Source of the DNA: Elephas maximus indicus
Taxonomy: Eukaryota > Chordata > Mammalia > Proboscidea > Elephantidae
Assembly (NCBI RefSeq): GCF_024166365.1
Contig: NC_064831.1
Coordinates: 27,270,768 to 27,334,767, forward strand
Direction of reading: 5' to 3'
Length of the DNA: 64,000 bases
Made by a program: the position numbers and the translations under genes. Of the stretch, positions 1 to 8,727 are shown piece after piece. Every line of letters begins with the position of its first letter. Positions within the stretch are counted from its first letter, which is position 1. Under the pieces are notes generated by a model. It was given only the letters and a program-made list of their open reading frames with translations, did not search any database and was not told the DNA's origin.

Positions 1-33
1 CTATGAGTAGGAATCGACTTGATGACGATGGGT
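1..33 (+). mobile_element. AfroSINE, 3' tail only
   Basis: The window opens inside the 3' tail of an AfroSINE: a variant of 'gaatcgactcgacggcaa' followed by tgggtt. It abuts the interior of the retroviral LTR that follows, so the SINE probably inserted into that LTR; the rest of both lies before the window. Confidence 0.8.
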
Positions 34-270
34 TATGTACAGAAAATGGTGGATAAGGTCCTGCCCTGGGTGGAGATTTTAATATTCAATTAGGTCTTAA
101 TGAGGCTTAGGTTACTTTAGGACATTTGGAGGCTAGTAAACTGATTTTGACTGATTTACAGCAGAAGCTGAGTTATAGGCAATGCTCAAGGTCTTGATGA
201 TAATGAACAGGAGCAGGTCTTGCTTGATAGTGACTGAAAAGCTGCTAGCTGTTCTTGCTGTCAGTCCCTC
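34..270 (-). repeat. 3' LTR (partial) of class I ERV
   Basis: This segment matches 5063-5305 in the same orientation (shared blocks: taggtcttaatgaggctta, caaggtcttgatgataatg, gctgctagctgt). It is the U3-side part of the 3' LTR of the minus-strand provirus. The match stops near 270 at a terminal CA (TG on the - strand), and the next bases read as a purine-rich tract on the - strand, as expected for a polypurine tract. The U5 side is cut off by the SINE at 1-33. Confidence 0.7.
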
Positions 271-539
271 TTTGTTTCTGGGGGTATGGTGATAAGCCAT
301 ATTCCCTTGGTAGTGGAGTGCACTTTCTAAATTGGGCAATGGCTTCTTGATGTAGGGGATTGTACTGAACATAAGTTTCTATGCTTTTTTTTTTTAGCTT
401 TCACTGAGATAGACAAAAAGGAAAATATTGTATAGAAGAGTAGAGAAAATTTCCATTACAATTAAAGAAAATAAAAATAGTAAACAGATGCTTTAGCCAA
501 TTATAGTTAGGTAACAATTTTTTTTTTTTTTTTTTTTAA

Positions 540-745
540 CCAGGAGGTGAGCCAGTCAAAGATATTTAACCTATTTTGGTTAGGAACATGAAGTTAAGTA
601 GCTTTCTGATGTATTGACACAGTCAACATTTAGTCATGTTGGTCTCACTTGCTACTGATTGGGCTAATTTGACAAGAGCTTTATTTATTTATTTTTTTAT
701 TATGCCAGGCTTGAGCTAGGGGTAGGAACAAGGATAAAAATGAAA
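540..745 (-). pseudogene. ERV env remnant (N-terminal part)
   Basis: A minus-strand reading with stops contains the start of a surface-protein region, including a short Cys-Trp-x-Cys type motif of the kind found in gammaretroviral SU. The rest of env is missing: the 3' LTR follows about 270 bases later, after poly-T rich filler. It is broken and non-coding. Confidence 0.45.
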
Positions 746-751
746 AGGACT

Positions 752-1353
752 TCATAGCTTATTGAACAGAAATTTTAGGTCCTTTAAGGGCTCACAGTTC
801 CAGTTGTCCTTTGAGAATGTCATTGGTGAATCAAGGTGTGGAGTAGGTGAAGTCTTTAGCCAGGTGTGAATCCAAGGCTTGACTCCTTTTAGTTTGACTG
901 CCATATGAGTGATTAGAAGCACGTTGAAGGATTCTTTCCACTTGGGCTGGAGGGGCTCATCTTTCCAGGCATGCAGCATGACTGCAGTCTCCAGGTTGAA
1001 ATTGGTGGACCATCACCTCAAGAGGGTGTTATTATCTGGCAAGGGTGTATCTATGGAGAGACTAAAGGACAGCAAAGAATGCAAATACTCTTATATGACA
1101 TTGCCACCTTTTACACTCAATTAGTCACCATTCATCAGCCCATGATTTTTCAGGAGAGAGTTTCTATGGACTAGCTCAAACAGGGCTTAATGTAAGTCTG
1201 CTTCTGGGAGCCACCCTAACCCTAAGCAAGGCTAAAGAGAGAGCCTGTATCCATGTTAATTTTGCTTCTCGACACACCTTTGCTATGTGTCTTTTAAGTG
1301 TCTGGTTCATTATTTCAACCTTTCTACCCGATTGTGGTCTCCAGATTGCATGT
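752..1353 (-). pseudogene. ERV integrase remnant
   Basis: On the - strand, about 1200-1353 reads as the end of the integrase core (a PQSG then KVE-type stretch, then LLR-like residues). 752-979 reads as the C-terminal domain, with the PLxPKWK and VKPWIH type motifs of gammaretroviral integrases. Stops and shifts separate the two. At about 1353 it joins directly to the end of the RT region, so RNase H and the N-terminal half of integrase are gone. Confidence 0.7.
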
Positions 1354-1356
1354 ATT

Positions 1357-2240
1357 CAGTCACCCAGTTTTTGAGTTAGGATGCCTGTGCCTGTGGCTAT
1401 TCCTTGACTCTCATGAGCGAACGGTTCAAAGGATTTTGCTAGATTGGGGAGCTCCAGCGTTGGGGCCAATGTGAGTTTTTCTTTAATTATCTGCAAGACT
1501 TGATGTTGTTCATCAGTCCAAATAAAAGGATCTGAGTCTTTTCCTTCAGTTGCTTTATATAAAGGTTTGGCTGTTAATCCAAAGTTGGAAATCCAGATTC
1601 TGCAAAAACCTGCCATTCCTAGGAATCCTCGGAGCAGTGTACAGGATCAGGAGATGAGGTTGCACAAAGAGCTTCTTTTTTCTCTGGGAGTGATTCTCTT
1701 ATTCCCTGAGAGAGCTGGAAACCCAGGAAGGCAACTTTGGCTTGGGAAATCTGGGCCTTAGGTCTGGATACTTTGTACCCAGCTTGGCCCAGGAAGTTAA
1801 GAGTGGTGATAGTGTTTAAATCTGATTCTTCTTTAGTCTTGCTTTCTATGAGCAAGCCATCCACATACTGAAGCAGAACTCTGTTTTAGAGGGTTAACTC
1901 TCTTAAGTGTTTAGCCAGAGTGGTACCAAACAATGTGGGGCTATTTTTGAACCTCCGTGGGAGTACAGTCAAGCAGAACTGTTGTTTATTGCCCCTTTCA
2001 GGGTCCTCCCACTCAAAGAAAAACAGCTTCTGTCTTTTAAACTCTAATGGTATACAAAAGAAGACAACTTTTAAATCCAGAAGGGTGAACCAGGCAAAAT
2101 CTCCTGGAAGAGTGGCTAGCAAAGTACATGGCTTTGGCAGTACAGGATGGACTGTAGCTACTTTTTGATTAGTTGCTCTGAGGTCTTGAACAAACCTATA
2201 CTCGTTAGAATGAGGTTTCTTTACAGGCAAAGTTGGCATA
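1357..2240 (-). pseudogene. ERV reverse transcriptase remnant
   Basis: Three minus-strand frames (1886-2239, 1619-1864, 1356-1616) cover the RT in order. The first has the N-terminal block with YRFVQDLRA and a fingers/palm segment (WFTLLDLK), the second starts just after the catalytic region (DGLLIESKT) and contains VAFLGFQLS, and the third is the connection segment (NFGLTAKPLYKAT). Frameshifts at about 1870 and 1617 break the protein. In the catalytic loop only a degenerate form is readable. Confidence 0.85.
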
Positions 2241-2602
2241 TTATAAGCAGATTGGCATGGTCTTATGAGTCCAGAGTTTAGATACTGGTGGATAAGTGAG
2301 TGGAGGCCTAGCTTCGCCTCTAGCCTTAGAAAGTATTATTTCACTTGCGGTGGGCTCATTTCTGGTAACACTTCAACCTTTCCTGGAACAACATTTTTTA
2401 TCTCACTCTGTTTGTCCTTGGTCCTGTGCCCAAGGGACTACAACATCTTCTATCTGTTTAGGCACAGTCTTATTAGGGGCTGCAGTGGACGTCATGAGGG
2501 TCAACAGGTGAGCCTGCATTCTCCACCCTTGCCCTTTGGTACTGTTCAATTTAGGTTACCATCTTAGAAGTGGATTTGGGCTTGTAATTTATAAAGCACA
2601 TC

Positions 2603-2830
2603 TCACCCTAGTAAAGGAACTGGGCATTCCGGCATATAGGAAAAAGAGTGAGTCAAAGTAGAGTCACTGACCAAACACTCCATGGGTTGGATAAAATTTC
2701 TAGTAACCTTTTGTCCTGTAACTTCCACCATTGTTATTAATTTCTTTGATAAGATACTCTTCAGAATGTTAATAACTGAATGGGTGGCTCTTGTGTCCAA
2801 TAGAAAGTCATTTCTCTCCAGACCTTTACT
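2603..2830 (-). pseudogene. ERV protease remnant
   Basis: The minus-strand frame has the retroviral aspartic protease signature in altered form, DTRATHSV where the family has DTGA. The glycine next to the catalytic aspartate is replaced by arginine, which would inactivate the enzyme. Confidence 0.65.
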
Positions 2831-3096
2831 TTAACCAGGGACTCTTTGGGGGAAACTGGAATTAGATTGGTTCCCAGTCCCCCTCAGTCCAGCCGTTCCC
2901 CTTGTCATATCATATCCTTTTTGGGTTCCTTTGGGGCCTTCTGTCTTTTAGGTCATTTTCTCTTCCAGTGTCCTTCATGTTTACACCATGCATGTTAGTT
3001 TTTCTCTAGCTTAGGCCAGGTCCCAGACCCCAGGGAAAACTTCCCTGATGGCCAGGGTGGAAGTTTCCTTTTGGTTGGAAGGCTGAAAGCATCTAC

Positions 3097-4133
3097 TTAC
3101 TGCTTGGCGCACTGGTTCACCTTTCCCTCCTGCACTTGTTCTAAGTTAGAATAGACCTTGAAGGCTCTTTCTACCAACCGTGAAATTCTCATTCCCACGC
3201 TGCCTTCTAGTTTCTGTGATTTCTTTCTTATGTCTGGGGCATTTTGCCCTATGAGAATTGTATATACCATACAAGCGTTTTCAGGTGCCTCAGGATCTAG
3301 AGCAGTAAATTGTATGAAAACCATGAAAAATTCATTCTAGGAAGGTGGAGGGGCCTTCCTCCGGTTTCTGTTGCACTTCATACACTTTATTTAAATTTTT
3401 TTGTTTGGGTGCCCCATTTTTGAGCCCAGTGAGCAAGCAGTCACACGGTACTGACTTAACCTGGCTCGGCCGGCCTGGTGTTTGGGTCCCAACCTGGTTC
3501 AGTGGCCAATGTAGCCAAATCTACAGGGGCATGGCCATTGGCATTTTGTTGGTAAGCCTGTCTCCTTCCCTGGCCTTTTCAAAAACCATTTGCTCTCTTC
3601 TGGAGTGAGTAATATAAGGCTCGGCAGTCTGCCGAATTTGGGTAGTGGGTTTTAAAAATAGAAGCAAAAAGATCATGCATTTGCTTAGGATCCTCTTGGT
3701 ATGCTGGTAGATTGTTTTTCCAATTGAATGAGTGAGATATCATGAATGGGCTATGTACCCAGGCCATGTCCTGGGCTCCCACTGCCCTGTTCTCACCTTC
3801 ACCTGTCACAGGGAGTTGCCTCAATGGGTGTAGCCCTTTTGAGGGTCCTGGGGCCCCTGGATGAATCAGACGCCACTGCAAGCGTACACTGAGGAAAGTA
3901 TCTGAGCACCAGAGGTCTCAGAGGCTGACAGAGGGTTTATAGGATGAGGGGGGAGATCTATGACCTCCAGTTAAAACTGGGTCCTCTTCCAGAAGACTAA
4001 ACAAAACAGGGGTTTTAACCTTAGTTTGAACCATGATTATGCATTGTTTCTGCAAACTCTTATTTTGCCACAATGACATAAAAGCTTCAATATACATTTT
4101 CTCATCCCTATTTTCTTCTTTAGTACAGAACAA
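3097..4133 (-). pseudogene. ERV gag remnant
   Basis: Minus-strand frames at 3918-4133, 3579-3881 and 3097-3324 read as fragments of gag. The middle one has a capsid start (HSPFMISHSFNWKN, then YQEDPKQMHDLF) similar to class I ERV capsids; the last has a capsid C-terminal helix region. Frame breaks separate them. The basis is residue pattern only. Confidence 0.65.
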
Positions 4134-4806
4134 ATCTAACTGTAGTATAGTCTTATAGTTTAAGGATCCATTCTTATACCATTGTTCGCCATTCCTGAGT
4201 TTGTATTGGGCCAGGTGGTGTTACAAAACAATTTCATTTTAGCCTTTTTCATTGGGTCATACCCAAAATAAGATAAATTCTTCAAAATACACCCTAATGG
4301 ACTACATTCTAGAATACTTGAATTATTTCCCATGGTACCAAAACCTAGAACTACAGATATCTACTTAAAATGAAAGTATTTGACCTGACCTTCACTGGCT
4401 AAGCATTACCAGGATCTACAGCCTGTCTACTTTCTACAGATAGGAGTTATTTCTGTAGCAAACCTGGAGACATAGATGCCTATTCAAAACAGAAGTGTTT
4501 GACACAATCTTCTCTGGCTAAGCACTACCAGATCTACCATCTATCCACTTTCTGAACAAAAGGATTTATTTCTGTACTCACCAAGGGAGTCTTTTCCCTC
4601 TTCCTGGGGCACCTGACAATGTTCTCTCTCTTCCTCAGGTAGTCTGCCTCTGAGAGGTCCAAGGTCAGCTCCAGCCTCAAAGGCAGAAATGAGCCTCCCC
4701 AGGAGAAAGGTCATTGGTGTGCACTGGGAGAAGTGGTCAGTTCTCGTGAGCTGGAGGCGATCTCAGGAGCCAGGCAGCACTGATCCCAGCTGGGGTGGCC
4801 AGAATT

Positions 4807-5305
4807 TGTTACCTGAAGCAGGTCCTGCCCAGTGTGGTTTCTTGTCAATAAAGATACATCCAGGTGAGGAAGGAGGAAGAGGGTTTATTGAAGGGTGGAC
4901 AAACAAGGAGCAAGGAGGTGTATACCCCAACTCAAGCTCCCTGAACAAAAGGAGGCAGAACCTTTTCTCTTTCACAAGGAAGTACATACAAACATCATGA
5001 ACTATATAGGTTAACATGGTGCCCAGGCGCAGTAAGACAAATTGCAAAATTTTTTTCCATTAGTATGTACAGAAGATGGAGGATAAGTCTTGGCCTGGGT
5101 GGAAATTTTAACATTTGATTAGGTCTTAATGAGGCTTAGGATACTTTAGGACATTTTTGAGGCTAGTAAACAGATTTTGACCAGTTTGGCTGATTTAAGG
5201 CAGAAGCTGAGTTACAGGCAGTGTTCAAGGTCTTGATGATAATGGACAGGAGGAGCAGGTCTTTCTCGATAGTGGCTGAGCAGCTGCTAGCTGTGATTGC
5301 TATAA
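4807..5305 (-). repeat. 5' LTR of class I ERV
   Basis: This is the second copy of the LTR. The part from 5063 matches 36-270. The 4807-5062 part has the U5/R side, with a minus-strand AATAAA near 4890 (+ strand tttatt) and another near 4850. The boundary at 4807 rests on a terminal TG on the + strand; downstream on the - strand comes a TGG-initiated sequence that could be a primer site, which I cannot assign to a tRNA. The right edge merges into L1 sequence. Confidence 0.6.
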
Positions 5306-5703
5306 ATATGGCTAACGTTTTTATTTTGGCCATTACTTCTTTCTTGATAGATTGACCTCTGCTCATAGCCTTTACTGTTCCCCAAAGGTTTTGATACGAT
5401 GTGCCTTCATTTTCATCTGATTCTGGGAGAGTTTATTCCCTCTTTGATTTCTTCTATTACCGAATTGTTTTTAAGCAAGGTATTATTCAATTTCCATGTT
5501 TTCGATTTTTTTCCCTTGTCGTTCCTGTTTTTGATTTCTACTTTTATGGCTTTGTGATCAAACAGAATGCTTTGTATTATTTTGATGTTTTGGACTTTAT
5601 TGAGGGTTGCTTTGTGGCCTAATATGTGGTCTATCCTGGAGAATGTTCCACGTGCATTGGAAAAGAACATTGCAGTTTGCTGCTATTGGGTGGAGTGTTC
5701 CCT
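5298..5703 (-). mobile_element. L1 fragment, ORF2 endonuclease region
   Basis: The sequence is closely similar to 50630-51000 inside the large L1. The minus-strand frame 5413-5670 reads as the L1 endonuclease C-terminal part (a SRIDHILGHK-type block). The ERV 5' LTR abuts it, consistent with the ERV having inserted into or next to an older L1. Confidence 0.75.
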
Positions 5704-5808
5704 AGAAGATTCTTATATTTCTCCACCACCTTCCTCTGCCCTAAAAGAGAGCCTATATTCACCCCCTCAGTGGCTGTTAAACTTTTTGCCACTACTATTG
5801 CCACTATT

Positions 5809-5965
5809 GGAAACCCTGGTGGCATAATGTTTAAATGCTTCGGCTGCTAACCAAAAAGGTCAGCAGTTCGAATCCACCAGGCACTCCTTGGAAATTCTGT
5901 GGGGCAGTTCTACTCTGTCCTATAGGGTCACTACGAGTTGGAATCGACTCGACGGCAATGGGTTT
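5809..5965 (+). mobile_element. AfroSINE
   Basis: Full-length copy: head ggaaaccctggtggc, tRNA-like B box (cagttcgaatcc), body ctatagggtcactacgagt and tail gactcgacggcaatgggttt. The flanks share attgccacta (just before 5809 and near 5974), a probable target-site duplication. Confidence 0.95.
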
Positions 5966-6014
5966 ACGGGTATGATATTGCCACTACTGACCGTATCAAA
6001 TCAACACTGCAACC

Positions 6015-6170
6015 CCAGTATACATATATACATACATACGTGTGTATATATGTGTGTATATCTGCGTATATACATATATGTACTTGTATATGCAGATATA
6101 CATATATATGAGGACATATATACGTATATACGCAGATATACACACATACATATATACGTACATATCTTTG
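6015..6170 (+). repeat. TA/CA alternating simple repeat with 25-bp inverted repeat
   Basis: A low-complexity alternating purine-pyrimidine tract (TATA, CATA, GTGT units). Within it 6049-6073 and 6124-6148 are perfect reverse complements (25 bp, 50-bp loop). Several ORFs cross it on both strands only because the period creates few stops; they are not genes. Confidence 0.9.
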
Positions 6171-6720
6171 CAATATTTACAATACATACATCCAATACAT
6201 GCCTTTATTTGCAATGCATTGTAAATTTCTGTACTATTCTGGCCTAGTTTACTCCAGGCTTTTCTTTTTAATCATGGTTGCAATCTACTAATGTAATGAC
6301 CATTAATGGATAACCATTCACAATCTGAAAAACGCTGCGTGTCTAACAAAACACTCCCTGATTTTGTCTAAGGCGTGTACTGCTTCCCTCCATGCCTCCT
6401 TCTTTCTACCCTTTGTGTATCATACCCCGGTTTTCATGCTCTTCCACTCTGCATATATCCGTATTGCCTTCATTTTAGAAGTTCACAGGCTATCTAACTT
6501 CTAGTTGACTTGTTGATCATTTGAAACAGCTATCAGTTTCTGTTTTTATTTTTCTGTACGTTATCTCACTCTACTAAATTGTGAACTTCTAGAGAATAGC
6601 AAGTTTATAATGGTCCTTGTTGTATCTGCCCCAAATTTTATTCACATTGAAAGTGTTTTTTAAAAATTAAAGAACCCCATTTATTTTTCTCATTTAGCTT
6701 TGTATTCACATTGTTATTGT
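6171..6720. other. Unassigned spacer
   Basis: AT-rich sequence with no gene and no repeat I can name; parts may be very old L2-like sequence. Confidence 0.4.
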
Positions 6721-6965
6721 TGCTGTTGTTAGGTGCCGTCGAGTCGGTTCCGACTCATAGCGACCCTATGCACAAGAGAATGAAACACTGCCCGGTCCTG
6801 CGCCATCCTTACAATCGTTGTTATGCTTGAGTTCATTGTTGCAGCCACGGTGTCAATCCACCTCATTGAGGATCTTCCTCTTTTCCGCTGACCCTGTACT
6901 CTGCCAAGCATGATGTCCTTCTCCAGGGAGTTCACAGACGTGGGAAATACGGTTGAGATTTTTTT
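6715..6965 (-). mobile_element. RTE-type LINE fragment, 3' end
   Basis: The minus-strand frame 6729-6983 reads as the C-terminus of an RTE/BovB-like ORF2 (LEKDIMLGRVQGQRKRGR, then MRWID) and runs into the tail that AfroSINEs also carry (tcggaaccgactcgacggca), ending in a short AAC-type simple repeat. The copy is 5' truncated. Confidence 0.85.
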
Positions 6966-7404
6966 TGAAAATAAATATGGCAAGACTAGTATGTTAGAAG
7001 TACGGCAAAACCTACTCCAGAAAATAAAAAGGCAATGTTTAAAGTGGCAAAAGTCCTTATTCCACTAGTTTGAATCCTATTCAAAAAATGTTAAAGTCTG
7101 TGTGTGTGTGTGAGTGTGCTACAGAAGCATAACCATAAAATCATGGAGAAGTAAATATTCTCATCAGTAACCAAGTGCCTAAAATGAAAACACAAAGTAA
7201 ACGGGAATATGCCTATTGCTGTCTTCTGTAACAGAAGTGTAGCAACATATAGTACTCTGGCCTAGTAGGTCAGTTTGTTGACTGGTTTGCTTTTAGCCAC
7301 ATTATCCATTAGGTAAAGAGAAAATTTTTACAGTAAATATAGATATGAAAAAGGTTTTCAGTTGTGTTGACAAGGGATACTTCTGGCCTGGCCCTTGGTG
7401 TTCG

Positions 7405-7620
7405 AGTTGCATAAAGAGCATATCTAATATTTACTGGATGCATTTCCAGACACTCCTCTAGGTATTCCACCTGCATTATTTCATTAAATCCTCACAGCAA
7501 CTCGTTAAGGTGATTGATAGTATTATCCCCTTTATATAGGTAAAAGTATAGATGTATATTAACTTGCGCTACATCAAAGGGGTTATAAGGGAAGAGCACC
7601 AGGATTCAAATGTATAGTTT
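7405..7620 (-). repeat. MIR SINE
   Basis: The core reads in the antisense direction: tgcattatttcattaaatcc, then tcacagcaac, a degenerate tattatcccc and a later accaggattcaaa block. This is an ancient mammalian MIR. Confidence 0.7.
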
Positions 7621-7819
7621 GATTCTTAGAGCCTGCAAAGGTTACTATCATGCTACTCTGTCCCACCTACTGAAACCTTACTCCAACTCACATAACTTCA
7701 TGTCTTAAATGCGACTAAACCATATATGTTCTTTGGTTAACTCCGCTCTGCAGATAAAGCCCTTCGCTTCACTGAAAACGGCGAGGCTCTTGGAGTCTGG
7801 GTGGGAGCTAGACCGTCCT

Positions 7820-7833
7820 GTCTCCTAGGCAAC
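7820..7833 (+). promoter_or_regulatory. X-box-like (RFX) motif 1
   Basis: GTCTCCTAGGCAAC fits the RFX X-box layout (GTNRCC, 2-nt spacer, RGYAAC) with one mismatch in the left half and a perfect right half. It sits at the start of the CpG island. Confidence 0.5.
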
Positions 7834-7988
7834 AGCCAAAACACAGGCGGCGGATAGCACACCCCTCTCCCAGGACCCAGAGGGGTGATGTCACTTCCTT
7901 CACGAGGTTGGCTGCCCCAGCGACGCGTCTGGCCAAAAAACTTTGAGAGCTCCCGGCGGCAGAGAAGTCACTTCCTCTCAGAGACGCT

Positions 7989-8002
7989 GTTTCCTTAGCA
8001 AC
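7989..8002 (+). promoter_or_regulatory. X-box-like (RFX) motif 2
   Basis: GTTTCCTTAGCAAC has the same layout and spacer as the motif at 7820, with one mismatch in the left half and a perfect AGCAAC right half. It lies 169 bp downstream of the first and 20 bp after an ETS-like site. Confidence 0.5.
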
Positions 8003-8575
8003 CGCCTCCCACCTCCGTTTTTAGTCCCGCCCCCTTGCGGAGTCCAGAGCCGGGCCTCGGAGCGCTGCCCGACCAAGGCTAAGAACGGAGGCGCTGGCCC
8101 AGCTCGAGGCCAGCCTTCGATCCCCGGGATCGTGAGGAGCCTGCCGCAGGAGTGGCGGGGGTGGGTACAATACGCGAGGACCGGAGCCGGAGGCGCGCTC
8201 GGGTGGGCACGGGCCTGGTGTGTGCGCCCGCGCGGGTGGGCAGGTGGGTGCGGAGCGGACGGGGACGCGGGCGCCACCTGGACAGGTCTGGCGGGGCGCG
8301 GTCGGTCGGCGGGGCGGCCGAGCCCGGGGCCACTCCTGCAATCGCGAGAGGCGCTCACGGGCCCCTGTGTGCAGGGATTTTAATGCAGACCGCTTGGGAT
8401 GCTTCGTTGTGTGTTAGGTAGCTCTGTTAACGCTGCTGTGAGACGGAGGAGTAGCTTTAGAAAAATAAGGGAACGCTGTTTGCAATTTGGTATTATGATT
8501 ACTCCCTGTCAGTAGCGCAGTACGCAAGCAGTGTGTTTTCGTGGTGCAGTCTCATTTGTTTTTTGTGTGTTTCAG

Positions 8576-8727
8576 CCACCATCGGAGTTGAATTATTTGA
8601 ATAATTTATTATACATTTTATATATGTAAAGAGTAAAAAATAAAATTACGGTATGTCTGATGAAGTTTTTAGCACAACTTTGGCGTATACGAAGAGTCCA
8701 AAAGTCACCAAAAGAACCACTTTCCAG
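8576..8727 (+). CDS. MAP9: MAP9 exon 2 (first coding exon; coding 8653-8727)
   Basis: The acceptor is tgtgtttcag and the donor CAG|GTAAAG. The first 77 bases are 5' UTR with a start-stop upstream ORF. The start codon context is ACGGTATGT (G at -3). Encodes residues 1-25, ending in phase 0. The conserved start of the protein identifies the gene. Confidence 0.93.
8624..8629 (+). promoter_or_regulatory. Start-stop upstream ORF in the MAP9 5' UTR
   Basis: Within exon 2, 24 nt before the main ATG, an ATG is followed directly by TAA. The -3 base is T, a weak context. It is the only upstream ATG in the exon 2 leader (8576-8652). Confidence 0.6.

Larger units (their letters stand above)
34..5305 (-). 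mobile_element. Class I (gamma-like) endogenous retrovirus, decayed provirus
   Basis: A direct repeat pair (34-270 and 4807-5305) flanks minus-strand fragments in retroviral order, read from high to low coordinates: gag (about 4130-3100), protease (about 2800), reverse transcriptase (2240-1357), integrase remnant (1353-752) and a short env remnant (about 745-540). Every frame carries stops and frameshifts, and RNase H plus most of integrase are deleted, so it cannot be functional. The RT and capsid residues resemble class I (gammaretrovirus-like) elements; I cannot name the family. It predates the AfroSINE that interrupts its 3' LTR. Confidence 0.85.
7740..8420 (+). promoter_or_regulatory. 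MAP9: CpG-island promoter and untranslated exon 1 of MAP9
   Basis: GC content and CpG density rise sharply here and nowhere else in the window. The island lies just upstream of the exon with the MAP9 start codon, so it should hold the promoter and the non-coding first exon. Two X-box-like motifs (7820-7833 and 7989-8002) and two ETS-like CACTTCCT sites (7892-7899 and 7969-7976) lie in it. The transcription start cannot be fixed. Possible first donors are CAG|GTGGGT (exon end 8243) and ATC|GTGAGG (8131). No TATA box is evident. Several ORFs in both strands are products of high GC and are not supported as genes. Confidence 0.85.

Noticed and set aside
5888-6247. Overlapping ORFs rich in Tyr/Ile/Val on both strands
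   Set aside because: They run through a TA/CA simple repeat; period-driven open frames without homology.
7740-8420. Bidirectional promoter with a divergent gene upstream
   Set aside because: The 7.7 kb to the left hold only retroelements and spacer; no exon-like frame is seen on the - strand.
7943-8421. Several ORFs on both strands in the CpG island
   Set aside because: High GC lowers stop frequency. They overlap each other on both strands, show no homology and lie in the promoter/5' UTR of MAP9.
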